A DNA stretch of 24,958 bases, taken from NCBI GenBank assembly GCA_038234815.1, contig JBBQSU010000043.1:1-24958 (forward strand). The letters run 5' to 3'. Both the position numbers and the translations under genes were made by a program. This DNA comes from JBBQSU01 sp038234815. Lineage in GTDB: Bacteria > Planctomycetota > Phycisphaerae > Tepidisphaerales > Tepidisphaeraceae. Every line of letters begins with the position of its first letter. Position 1 is the stretch's first letter. The notes below the pieces were generated by a model that saw nothing but the letters and a program-made list of their open reading frames with translations, ran no database searches and was not told the origin of the DNA. This document shows, one piece after another, positions 15,587-22,429 of this stretch.

Positions 15587-17227
15587 TTACATCGCCAGTT
15601 GGGCCTTGGCCGCGGCGATTTCGGATTCGGGCACTTGGTTAGGGGACATGGGGGTCAGGTACTCGGGATATGCCGGGGCACCCATCTCGGGAATGTCCAG
15701 ACCGGCGATTTCGATTTCCGGGGCCACGCGGTTGCTGCCCAGGACTTTGCCGATCAGGAAGAAGATCAACCCGCCGACGATGAAATTCCAGAGGAAGCAG
15801 GCACCGGCAGCGATGCACTGTGCGGTGAATTGCTTCCACCCTGCGGTGCCATAAAGGAATCCGGTGGGTCCGTAGCTGCCGTCGGCGAAGATTCCTACAC
15901 AAAGCATGCCGAAGAGGCCGTTGACGCCGTGAACACTGATTGCGCCCACCGGATCATCGATGCCCCTCTTTTCCCAGAAGAAGACGCTCCAGATCACGAG
16001 TACACCGGAGATGAGGCCGATTACGAATGCGGCCCAGGGTGCGATATAACCACACGGCGCCGTGATGGCGACGAGGCCGGCCAACATGCCGTTGCACATC
16101 ATGGAAGGATCGGGCTTCTTGCCGGGATGAATCCACCACATGTAGAGGCAACTGGAAAACGCGCCTGCGGCCGAGGCCAACATGGTGTTAACCGCGACGA
16201 CGGCGATGCGCCCGTCGGCAGCCAACGAGCTGCCGGCGTTAAAGCCGAACCAGCCGAAGGCCAGAATGAAGGTGCCGAGGATCACCATCGGAATGTTGTG
16301 ACCGAGGATCGCCTTGGGCTTGCCGTCGGCGTCAAACTTGCCGAGACGCGGGCCGAGCAGCCAGGCACAGACCAGCGCCAGCACGCCACCTTGCATGTGT
16401 ACGACCGAAGAGCCTGCGTAGTCGAGCGCTGCGACGCCGAGAGACGTTTGCCCAAGCTGCGAAAGCCATCCTCCGCCCCAGATCCATCCGCCATAGATGG
16501 GATATATGAATCCGCCGATGAACAGGCTGAAGATGAAGAAGCTGCTCATCTTCCATCTTTCGGCCAATGCGCCGGTGGGGATGGTGGCGGTGGTGTCCAT
16601 GAAGACCATCATGAACAGGAACCAGGTCAACGCTGAGGCGTCATACTTGTTGCCCGAAAGGAAGAAGCCCTTCGTGCCGAAGATCGTCCAATCGTGCCCT
16701 GCGACGTTGACGGTGTAGGCTCCGTCCAGCACGGTGTTATCAAGGCTGTTGATCGCCGCAGGCACCTTGCCGTTCCCGCCGCACATCAGTGCATAGCCGC
16801 AGACGAAGAATCCGATCATGCCCAGTGCATAAACCAGGAAGTTCATGCTCATGACATGGGCGGCGTTCTTGGCCCGACAGAGGCCGGTTTCAACCAAGGC
16901 AAATCCGGCCTGCATAAACATGACCAGGAAGCCGGCGATCAGCGTCCACACCATGTTGACCGCGATGCCGGCATGTCCGGTGGCCTCCGCCAGTGCGTCC
17001 TGATTGCTGACGAGAGCTTTGAGGGTCTCGGCCGGCTGGGTGGTAGCAGCGGCAAGATCAATCTTTGTGTACCCAGCCGGAACCAGCGCCGGCGCGCTCA
17101 TGCCCGCGCGAGGGTCGGGGCCATCGGCCCACGCCGTGTTGCAAAGAGCGAAAGCGGAAACGGCGACTGCGCCCAGAACAATGAGCAGCGGTAGCCACCG
17201 CCGCGTTAGCATGGCTGTTCGTATCAT
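15587..17227 (-). CDS. amt: Ammonium transporter with cleavable signal peptide
   Basis: 546 aa from the ATG at 17227, with AGGA about 8 nt upstream. Eleven-helix inner-membrane channel of the Amt/Mep/Rh family importing ammonium. An N-terminal signal peptide (about 1-35, ending T-A-W-A-D-G) and a linker of about 50 residues precede the first helix (V-W-T-L-I-A-G-F-L-V-M-F-M-Q-A-G-F-A-L-V-E-T-G). Pore residues: the Asp and first pore His in L-D-Y-A-G-S-S-V-V-H-M, and the second pore His in S-V-H-G-V-N-G-L-F-G. The C-terminal tail is cytoplasmic and rich in P and E. It is longer than E. coli AmtB (about 428 aa), mainly from the N-terminal extension. No glnK/PII gene adjoins it. A sigma-54 type promoter lies upstream, fitting nitrogen control. 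Confidence 0.95.
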   Translation of the reverse strand: MIRTAMLTRRWLPLLIVLGAVAVSAFALCNTAWADGPDPRAGMSAPALVPAGYTKIDLAAATTQPAETLKALVSNQDALAEATGHAGIAVNMVWTLIAGFLVMFMQAGFALVETGLCRAKNAAHVMSMNFLVYALGMIGFFVCGYALMCGGNGKVPAAINSLDNTVLDGAYTVNVAGHDWTIFGTKGFFLSGNKYDASALTWFLFMMVFMDTTATIPTGALAERWKMSSFFIFSLFIGGFIYPIYGGWIWGGGWLSQLGQTSLGVAALDYAGSSVVHMQGGVLALVCAWLLGPRLGKFDADGKPKAILGHNIPMVILGTFILAFGWFGFNAGSSLAADGRIAVVAVNTMLASAAGAFSSCLYMWWIHPGKKPDPSMMCNGMLAGLVAITAPCGYIAPWAAFVIGLISGVLVIWSVFFWEKRGIDDPVGAISVHGVNGLFGMLCVGIFADGSYGPTGFLYGTAGWKQFTAQCIAAGACFLWNFIVGGLIFFLIGKVLGSNRVAPEIEIAGLDIPEMGAPAYPEYLTPMSPNQVPESEIAAAKAQLAM

Positions 17228-17304
17228 GGAGCTTTTCCTGTAACAAAGGTTCGCCCGACCGCCTGGCGACCGCACCAGAAACGACCGGACTTGCCCTCGA
17301 TCTA

Positions 17305-17320
17305 AGCAATTAAGATGCCA
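17305..17320 (-). promoter_or_regulatory. Sigma-54 (RpoN) promoter of amt
   Basis: The minus strand reads TGGCAT-CTTAA-TTGCT, matching the -24/-12 consensus TGGCAC-N5-TTGCW with the invariant GG and GC at the required spacing. Start would be near 17295, about 68 nt before the amt ATG. No convincing NtrC site was found upstream. Confidence 0.7.
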
Positions 17321-17467
17321 TCTTTTGAAAAGTGCGTTATTTGCTGTCAGGACTGCTTACTGATGCCCAGCCCCTCCAGGGTGACTGCGCTTTCTCTATG
17401 CACCGGTTTTGGTCGCGTGCCGGGAATGCCGCGCAGTTGCGCATTTGTTTAGACGTGCACCACCTAT

Positions 17468-17501
17468 AAAAAAACCTCCGCAGCCAGAAGGATTGCGAAG
17501 G
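17468..17501 (-). terminator. Rho-independent terminator of kdsA
   Basis: On the minus strand an 8-bp stem with one G-T wobble (17501-17494 with 17482-17475) and an 11-nt loop is followed by seven T (17474-17468). It lies 40 bp after the kdsA stop and separates it from the amt promoter. Confidence 0.75.
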
Positions 17502-17541
17502 CGAGGGAAAAATCGAAATAGCGTTGCGTATGCCGAACAGC

Positions 17542-18354
17542 TCAAGCCCACTGCTTACGGAGTTCGGCGATCTGGGCGCAGGAACGCAGCAAAGGTTCAA
17601 CGGCATCGAGATGCAGCACGGTGGCGGAATCGCTCTTGGCGTGCTCGGGATCGGGGTGACATTCCAAGAAAAGCCCGTCCACGCCGGCCGCCACCGCCGC
17701 CCGGGACAGCATCGGGCTGAATTCGGGATTCCCCCCGCTCTGATGCCCCAGGGCCGCAGGCTGCTGCGTCGAATGCGTGATATCGAACACCACCGGGCAG
17801 CCGTTCTTCTTCATCACCGGCAGGGCAGTGAAATCATTGACCAGCCGGTTGTATCCGAAAAAAGTGCCCCGTTCCGTCAGCATCACCTTCGTGTTGGGGT
17901 GCCCCGCGGTCACCTTGGCGATCGCCGACGCCATTTCCTGCGGGGCCATGAATTGCCCCTTCTTAATGTTCACCCATCGTCCGGTCGCTCCGCAGGCGTA
18001 CAAAAGGTCGGTTTGCCGGGCCAGGAAGGCCGGTATTTGCAGTACGTCCACCACTTTGGCTGCGATTTTGGCCTGATCCGGCTCGTGTATGTCGGTCAAA
18101 ACCGGCACGCCAATCTCGCGTTTTATCGTCTCCAGCACCACCAGTCCGTCCTGAAGGCCAGGCCCGCGAAAGCTCGCTTGGCTCGATCGGTTGGCCTTGT
18201 CGAAGCTGGCTTTGAAGATGTAGGTGATGCCCAGGCGGTCGCAGGCTTGCTTCACGCGCTCGGCGATGCGGAGGCAGGTGTCTACAGATTCGATCACGCA
18301 CGGCCCGGCGATTACGAACAGCTTCGACGGATCCAGCTCTAGGGGTTGGGTCAT
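17542..18354 (-). CDS. kdsA: 3-deoxy-8-phosphooctulonate synthase (KDO8P synthase), metal-dependent class
   Basis: 270 aa, normal length. It condenses phosphoenolpyruvate with arabinose-5-phosphate to give KDO-8-phosphate for lipopolysaccharide core. Signature regions: I-A-G-P-C19-V-I-E-S, F-K-A-S-F-D-K-A-N-R-S-S (47-58), D-I-T-H194-S-T-Q-Q-P and L-E231-C-H-P-D-P-E-H-A-K-S-D242. The Cys at 19, with H194, E231 and D242, is the metal-ligand set of the metal-dependent class (Asn replaces the Cys in E. coli). No clear Shine-Dalgarno precedes the ATG. It lies 67 nt downstream of gltA on the same strand and ends in its own terminator, so it is probably the second gene of a gltA-kdsA transcript. Confidence 0.96.
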   Translation of the reverse strand: MTQPLELDPSKLFVIAGPCVIESVDTCLRIAERVKQACDRLGITYIFKASFDKANRSSQASFRGPGLQDGLVVLETIKREIGVPVLTDIHEPDQAKIAAKVVDVLQIPAFLARQTDLLYACGATGRWVNIKKGQFMAPQEMASAIAKVTAGHPNTKVMLTERGTFFGYNRLVNDFTALPVMKKNGCPVVFDITHSTQQPAALGHQSGGNPEFSPMLSRAAVAAGVDGLFLECHPDPEHAKSDSATVLHLDAVEPLLRSCAQIAELRKQWA

Positions 18355-18421
18355 GGTGTGAGCGGTTAAGAGAGCCTGTCGATGCGCAAGAGAACGGCGG
18401 ATCGGGTTGCCGCATCAGAGC

Positions 18422-19708
18422 TTAACGTTCGTCAAGCGGCACATAAGGCGACTTGCCCGGGCCGGTATAAATCTGGCGCGGACGGGCGATGCGGCTTGTC
18501 GGGTCGTCGTGCTGCTCTTTCCATTGCGCGATCCAGCCGGGCATGCGCCCGATGGCGAACATCACCGTAAACATATTCAACGGGATGCCCATGGCCCGCA
18601 TGAGAATACCGCTATAGAAATCCACGTTCGGGTAGAGCTTGCGATCGACGAAGTAAGAATCCTTCAGCGCCAGTTCCTCTAGCTTACGGGCGATGTCCAG
18701 AAGCGGGTCCTTCACCCCCAGTTTCCCGAGGATTTTGTCCGCCGACTCCTTCAATATCTTGGCCCGCGGGTCAAAATTCTTGTAAACCCGATGCCCAAAT
18801 CCCATCAGCTTGAATCCCGAGTTCTTATCCTTGGCCAGTTTGATGCACTCTTCGGGTTTCAGCCCGCCTTTGTGGATCGAATCGAGCATGTCCATGACCG
18901 CGACGTTTGCCCCTCCGTGAAGCGGTCCCCAGAGCGCGCAAACGCCCGAAGAGCAACTGGCAAACAAGTTCGCCTGGCTCGATCCGACGATCCGAACGGT
19001 GCTGGTCGAGCAGTTCTGCTCGTGATCGGCATGGAGCAACAGGATCATGTTCAGCGCATGTTCGATATCGGGATCGACCAGGTATTGCTGGTAGGGCGTG
19101 CTGAACATCATGTGCAAGAAGTTGGAAATGTATTTCAACTTCGGATCAGGATAGATGAAGGGCAGGCCCAACGACCGGCGGTAGCTATAGGCCGCGATCG
19201 TGCGCACCTTGCTGATAAGCCGGGCCGCCGCCTCTTCAAACGCCTCCGGGTCATCAAGCTGAAGGAGATTGAGGTGGAAGCAGGACAGGGAGTTGATCAT
19301 GGCCGAGAGCATGGCCATCGGCGGGGCGTCCACCGGAAACCCTTCAAAGTGATGCTTGAACGACTCGTGAAGGTGGGCGTTGGCGGTCAAGCGGTCGCTA
19401 AAGCGTTTTTGCTCGTCGGCCTTGGGCAGGCGGCCAAAAATGAGCAGCCAGGCCGTCTCGACAAATCGCGACTTGGCCGCAAGCTCTTCAATCGGAATCC
19501 CGCGATAACGTAATATCCCGGCATCGCCGTCGATAAACGTAATGGCGCTGCTGCACGCGCCGGTGTTGCCATACGCGGGATCGAGCGTGATCGCGCCGGT
19601 CTTGGCGCGAAGCTGGGAGATGTCGATTCCGACTTCGCCTTCGCTGCCCACAACGATGGGTAATTCGATCGTCTTGCCATCAATCGTTAACGTCGCTACT
19701 TGAGCCAT
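18422..19708 (-). CDS. gltA: Citrate synthase (hexameric GltA type)
   Basis: 428 aa from the ATG at 19708, selected because AAGGAA lies about 7 nt upstream; an upstream in-frame start adds nine residues without a ribosome binding site. It condenses oxaloacetate and acetyl-CoA, the entry step of the TCA cycle. Catalytic residues are H264 (G-P-L-H-G-G-A-N), H306 (G-F-G-H-R-V-Y-K) and D363 (P-N-V-D-F-Y-S-G), nearly the same numbering as E. coli GltA (264/305/362). F-D-P-R-A and the N-terminal beta domain (about 1-60) also fit the long, type II-like enzyme. A sigma-70 promoter lies upstream and kdsA follows. Confidence 0.97.
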   Translation of the reverse strand: MAQVATLTIDGKTIELPIVVGSEGEVGIDISQLRAKTGAITLDPAYGNTGACSSAITFIDGDAGILRYRGIPIEELAAKSRFVETAWLLIFGRLPKADEQKRFSDRLTANAHLHESFKHHFEGFPVDAPPMAMLSAMINSLSCFHLNLLQLDDPEAFEEAAARLISKVRTIAAYSYRRSLGLPFIYPDPKLKYISNFLHMMFSTPYQQYLVDPDIEHALNMILLLHADHEQNCSTSTVRIVGSSQANLFASCSSGVCALWGPLHGGANVAVMDMLDSIHKGGLKPEECIKLAKDKNSGFKLMGFGHRVYKNFDPRAKILKESADKILGKLGVKDPLLDIARKLEELALKDSYFVDRKLYPNVDFYSGILMRAMGIPLNMFTVMFAIGRMPGWIAQWKEQHDDPTSRIARPRQIYTGPGKSPYVPLDER

Positions 19709-19764
19709 GACAAGTTCCTTATTGCTGTTAGCCAATCACCCGGGTTCGCCATCAATCGGGCGGC

Positions 19765-19793
19765 ATTCTATTGAGCAACGACTATTTGTTCAA
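19765..19793 (-). promoter_or_regulatory. Sigma-70-like promoter of gltA
   Basis: TTGAAC (19793-19788) and TAGAAT (19770-19765) with an ideal 17-bp spacer. Start near 19758 gives a leader of about 50 nt. Confidence 0.6.
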
Positions 19794-19976
19794 TGATGCA
19801 AATCGGCGAACCAACGGCAGATATCCGACGGATGCACAGCCACTGATCGTGCTCCTCACCACGAAAGGCCGATGTTCTCTGTAAACGCTAATCGCGTGTC
19901 GGCGATATTCTGCTCCTCTTTACGCGACCGCCGGGCAAACCAAGCCGGCATGTACCTCACCAACACACGGCGCGCC

Positions 19977-19982
19977 TAGAAT
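19977..19982 (+). promoter_or_regulatory. Possible -10 element of pseudo-receiver gene
   Basis: TAGAAT lies 38 nt before the ATG at 20021 with no recognisable -35. The rest of the 312-bp divergent gap between gltA and this gene shows no other structure apart from the gltA promoter. Confidence 0.3.
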
Positions 19983-20020
19983 CGCCCGAGCTAACGGGGA
20001 CCAGCCAAGGAGATCGAGTT

Positions 20021-20395
20021 ATGAGTCAGCGGATTGTATTGGTGGGGCATTGCGGGCCGGACAGCAGCTATTTGAAAATGGCCGTTGGCCGCGCGGACAA
20101 AGGTTTTCAAGTGTTGTCCGCAGACGATGCCGAGAACTTTGAATCGCTGTTGCAGAAAGGTGTTGATCTCGTGCTGCTCAACCGCATTATCGACGACGGC
20201 TTTGAGGAAACCACCGGCGTCGAGATCATCGAGCGCTATGCTGAAAATTATCCCAAGACCAAATTCATGCTTATCAGCAACTACCCCGAAGCGCACGCCG
20301 CCGCCGTCGCAGCCGGAGGCGTGATGGGCTTTGGCAAGCGAGAACTGGGCACGCCGAAGGTATCGGCGATGCTTCATGCCGCGGTCGGGAAATAA
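20021..20395 (+). CDS. Single-domain pseudo-receiver (degenerate response regulator)
   Basis: 124 aa, the size of one CheY-like domain with no output domain. The beta-alpha pattern fits: R-I-V-L-V-G (4-9), V-D-L-V-L-L (48-53), T-K-F-M-L-I-S-N (80-87) and V-M-G-F-G-K (101-106). The phosphoacceptor position is N54 (L-L-N-R-I-I-D-D) instead of Asp, and the acidic pair after strand 1 is replaced by H10-C11. S86 and K106 correspond to the conserved Ser/Thr and Lys. It should therefore not be phosphorylated in the usual way and may act as a constitutive binding module. AAGGAG lies 8 nt before the ATG. No histidine kinase is nearby; gltA is divergent and galE convergent. Confidence 0.75.
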   Translation: MSQRIVLVGHCGPDSSYLKMAVGRADKGFQVLSADDAENFESLLQKGVDLVLLNRIIDDGFEETTGVEIIERYAENYPKTKFMLISNYPEAHAAAVAAGGVMGFGKRELGTPKVSAMLHAAVGK

Positions 20396-20437
20396 ACGCA
20401 CCGCAGATTTTCCGTCGGGCGCGGCGTTTCAGCACGA

Positions 20438-21430
20438 TTATTTTGCGTAGCCTTTGGGGTGCTTGCTGAACCAGTTCCAAGCCGAACGAATAATCACTTC
20501 CGGGTCTTTGAGTTTCGCTTCCCAGCCAAGCACCGCCTTGGCCTTGGACGGATCGGCATAGAGCGCGATGGCATCGCCGGACCGCCTTGGGCCGTAGGTG
20601 ACGGGAACCTTCTTGCCAGTCACTTTCTCAGCGCTCTGGATAATTTCTTTCACGCTGAAGCCTTTGCCCGTACCCAGATTCAAATAGATCGGCGCGCCGG
20701 GCGACAACTTTTCCATCGCCAGCAAATGAGCTTCGGCCAGGTCTTCCACGTGAATGTAATCCCGGACATTAGTGCCGTCTTGGGTTGGATAATCCGTGCC
20801 GAAAACCGTGATGCCCGGTCGAATGCCCGCCAGCGCCTGCAACACCACCGGGATGATGTGCGGCTCGGGGTCGTGATCCTCACCGATCGATCCGTCGAGC
20901 GCGCATCCGCTGGCATTAAAATACCGCAGCGCCGCGAACATGAAAGCTTTGTTGGCAACGCCGTTGTCGGCAAGAATTTGTTCGACCATCAACTTGCTGC
21001 GGCCGTAAGGACTGACCGGCAGTTTTCGTTGCTCTTCCGTGATCGGCACCGAATCAGGATCACCATACGTAGCGCATGTGCTGGAAAAAACGAACCGGTT
21101 GACCTTCGCCTCGGCCATCGTCTCCAAAACCGCGATGGTGGTGGCCACGTTGTTGCGGTAATACATCAGCGGATCGGAAACGCTTTCCCCGACGTAAGCA
21201 TAAGCGGCAAAGTGCATCACGCCGTCGATCTTGTGTTCGCGTAGTGTGGCCAGCAGGGTGGCCCTATCGTTTAAGTCCGCAGCCACGAGCGGCACCTTCA
21301 AGATATCCGCGACCACCTTGTGCCCGCGCGACAGGTTGTCGTAAATAACCGGATGATGTCCCGCCTCCTTCAATCGCTTGGTGGTATGCGATCCGATATA
21401 CCCCGCGCCGCCGGCTACGAGAATGTTCAT
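20438..21430 (-). CDS. galE: UDP-glucose 4-epimerase
   Basis: 330 aa from the ATG at 21430, which begins M-N-I-L-V-A-G-G-A-G-Y-I-G, the NAD-binding Rossmann motif; GGAG lies 9 nt upstream, and the longer frame to 21556 is ruled out because family members start here. It interconverts UDP-glucose and UDP-galactose. Catalytic S-S-T-C-A-T-Y-G and Y-x-x-x-K (P-Y-G-R-S-K) of the extended SDR family are present, as are A-L-R-Y-F-N-A-S-G and R-D-Y-I-H-V-x-D-L. A TATACT hexamer (21467-21462) could be the -10, with no good -35. The gene stands alone and convergent to the pseudo-receiver gene with a 42-bp gap. Confidence 0.95.
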   Translation of the reverse strand: MNILVAGGAGYIGSHTTKRLKEAGHHPVIYDNLSRGHKVVADILKVPLVAADLNDRATLLATLREHKIDGVMHFAAYAYVGESVSDPLMYYRNNVATTIAVLETMAEAKVNRFVFSSTCATYGDPDSVPITEEQRKLPVSPYGRSKLMVEQILADNGVANKAFMFAALRYFNASGCALDGSIGEDHDPEPHIIPVVLQALAGIRPGITVFGTDYPTQDGTNVRDYIHVEDLAEAHLLAMEKLSPGAPIYLNLGTGKGFSVKEIIQSAEKVTGKKVPVTYGPRRSGDAIALYADPSKAKAVLGWEAKLKDPEVIIRSAWNWFSKHPKGYAK

Positions 21431-21748
21431 CTGAGAAGTCTCCGAAAAAGTTAAGCCGGGGAGTATAGTCGAACGGACTGATAATTCTATTTTGGAAACT
21501 CGTCTCGCGATCAGTAGACCAACACAACCGAACTCCATGTCCCCCAAGTCGTCCATCGCATTGGAGGGCGGCAGTCCCCGCCGTCGGAATGGCCGCGAGC
21601 GTCACTGATTACCATTTCGCAAGGTGGACATCGTCCACCATCGTCCTGCCCCACGCCCTCATGCGCCGGTTGGCAGAACCCATTTTGCCGAACGCTGACG
21701 CTTGTGAGGGCTGCGGGCGGGGGCGGGGCCAGTAGGGTCTTAGGAAAG

Positions 21749-21780
21749 TGGTGCGCTTTTTGGCGCCAAAAAGCGCACCA
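21749..21780. repeat. Perfect 32-bp palindrome
   Basis: Both halves are exact complements around GGC|GCC (centre 21764/21765); each arm is TGGTGCGC then five T/A, then GGC. No loop and no following T-run, so it is not a standard terminator. An imperfect outer pair, GGAAAGTGG at 21743-21751 and CCACTTCC at 21789-21796, brackets it. It could be a protein-binding site, recombination site or element end. Confidence 0.8.
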
Positions 21781-21820
21781 AGATTTGACCACTTCCGAAA
21801 AACATAAAATTTTTTATAAC

Positions 21821-21895
21821 CTCTTTGTGCAATAAGATTTAAGTGCATTTTGGAGCACTTCAAGTTGCGCGAATTTGCGCCAATTCGCGCAACTC
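21821..21895. repeat. Left copy of a paired repeat block
   Basis: Contains CTCTTTGTGC (21821-21830) and GCGCCAATTCGCGCAACTC (21877-21895). Both motifs recur, adjacent to each other, at 22221-22251. Between them lies a small inverted repeat AAGTGC/GCACTT (about 21841-21860). Confidence 0.6.
21863..21894. repeat. 13-bp perfect inverted repeat with 6-bp spacer
   Basis: AGTTGCGCGAATT (21863-21875) and AATTCGCGCAACT (21882-21894) flank TGCGCC. It lies just upstream of the Shine-Dalgarno at 21909, so it could be an operator for the broken gene that follows. Confidence 0.75.
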
Positions 21896-21922
21896 TTGCC
21901 TCTAGGGTAAAGGAGCATGGTT

Positions 21923-21985
21923 ATGACCATCAACCAGTTGATTGCCTTGAGTGTCCCCCAAGCCGCGCGGGTTTACCTCGGGGGA
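21923..21985 (+). pseudogene. Possible 5' remnant of a helix-turn-helix (excisionase-like) gene
   Basis: AAAGGAG (21909-21915) is ideally spaced (7 nt) from the ATG at 21923, whose reading begins M-T-I-N-Q-L-I-A-L-S-V-P-Q-A-A-R-V. The L-S-V-P-Q-A-A-R-V stretch resembles the first helix of MerR/excisionase-type HTH_17 proteins, but the expected L-G-x-S turn and second helix do not follow, and the frame continues as low-complexity, non-protein-like sequence. I infer truncation; it is only about 20 codons of evidence. Confidence 0.35.
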
Positions 21986-22182
21986 TTAATGCCCGGAGGT
22001 GGATTCGGACTGGGCGAATCATCCGCCAAAGCCGGGCCTTTCAATGCCCATTTAGCCGCGCGCGCTTTTGTCGCGGGGCTTTCGTTCTTTGACGGCATCG
22101 GATGCACGCAACAAATGGGACCCTCCCAAGACTCCGGCGCAACCGGAAAGGTTATTTTCGCGAGACCCTTCCGATTCGGAAA

Positions 22183-22226
22183 GGACCCCATCGGGACCCC
22201 CTTTGGACACCATTTGGACCCTCTTT
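22183..22226. repeat. 11-bp tandem repeat, four copies
   Basis: GGACCCC, GGACCCC, GGACACC and GGACCCT start at 22183, 22194, 22205 and 22216, exactly 11 bp apart, each followed by a variable A/T-rich tail (ATCG, CTTT, ATTT, CTTT). An 11-bp period does not keep a reading frame, so it is not a protein repeat; it is close to one helical turn. Confidence 0.65.
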
Positions 22227-22251
22227 GTGCGGCGCCAAAATCGCGCAACTC
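22221..22251. repeat. Right copy of a paired repeat block
   Basis: CTCTTTGTGC (22221-22230) followed directly by GCGCCAAAATCGCGCAACTC (22232-22251). The first is an exact copy of 21821-21830 and the second nearly copies 21877-21895. Confidence 0.6.
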
Positions 22252-22429
22252 GATCTCTCGCAATGAGTTATCGAAATGTGCCGGGCTCGAGTCAGCTTCC
22301 TTGCATTCCGGGCGGCTCGCCCAGGAGCGGGCCGGCCTCGGCGCGCGTCGGGCCCCGAGAAAGGCGGTCGCAGGTGCTGTTAATCCTGGCGGGCGCCCCA
22401 TCGACTTCTCGTGCAGGCCACGCCGATGG

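Larger units (their letters stand above)
21431..22429. other. Gene-free, repeat-rich kilobase between galE and uroD-like gene
   Basis: No intact gene found on either strand. The left part (21500-21740) is GC-rich and featureless apart from the galE upstream region. From 21749 to 22251 there are a 32-bp palindrome, a 13-bp inverted repeat, two related blocks 400 bp apart and an 11-bp tandem array, with an AT-rich patch at 21790-21860. A ribosome binding site and about 20 plausible codons begin at 21923. This looks like the residue of an inserted element. Confidence 0.5.

Noticed and set aside
15479..16636. 385-codon plus-strand frame opposite amt
   Set aside because: Runs through the amt terminator and antisense to conserved transporter helices; Asp/Glu/Gly/His-rich composition typical of a shadow frame.
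17399..17420. NtrC-like site upstream of amt (TGCACC ... GGTCGC)
   Set aside because: Half-sites are off by one in spacing and the right half is mismatched; not convincing as an enhancer.
17524..18342. 272-codon plus-strand frame opposite kdsA
   Set aside because: Near-exact antisense of kdsA, whose catalytic residues are all present.
20459..21244. 261-codon plus-strand frame opposite galE
   Set aside because: Antisense shadow of a fully conserved epimerase.
21749..21780. Palindrome as a transcription terminator
   Set aside because: No T-run on either side, no loop, and no gene ends within 600 bp on the relevant strand.
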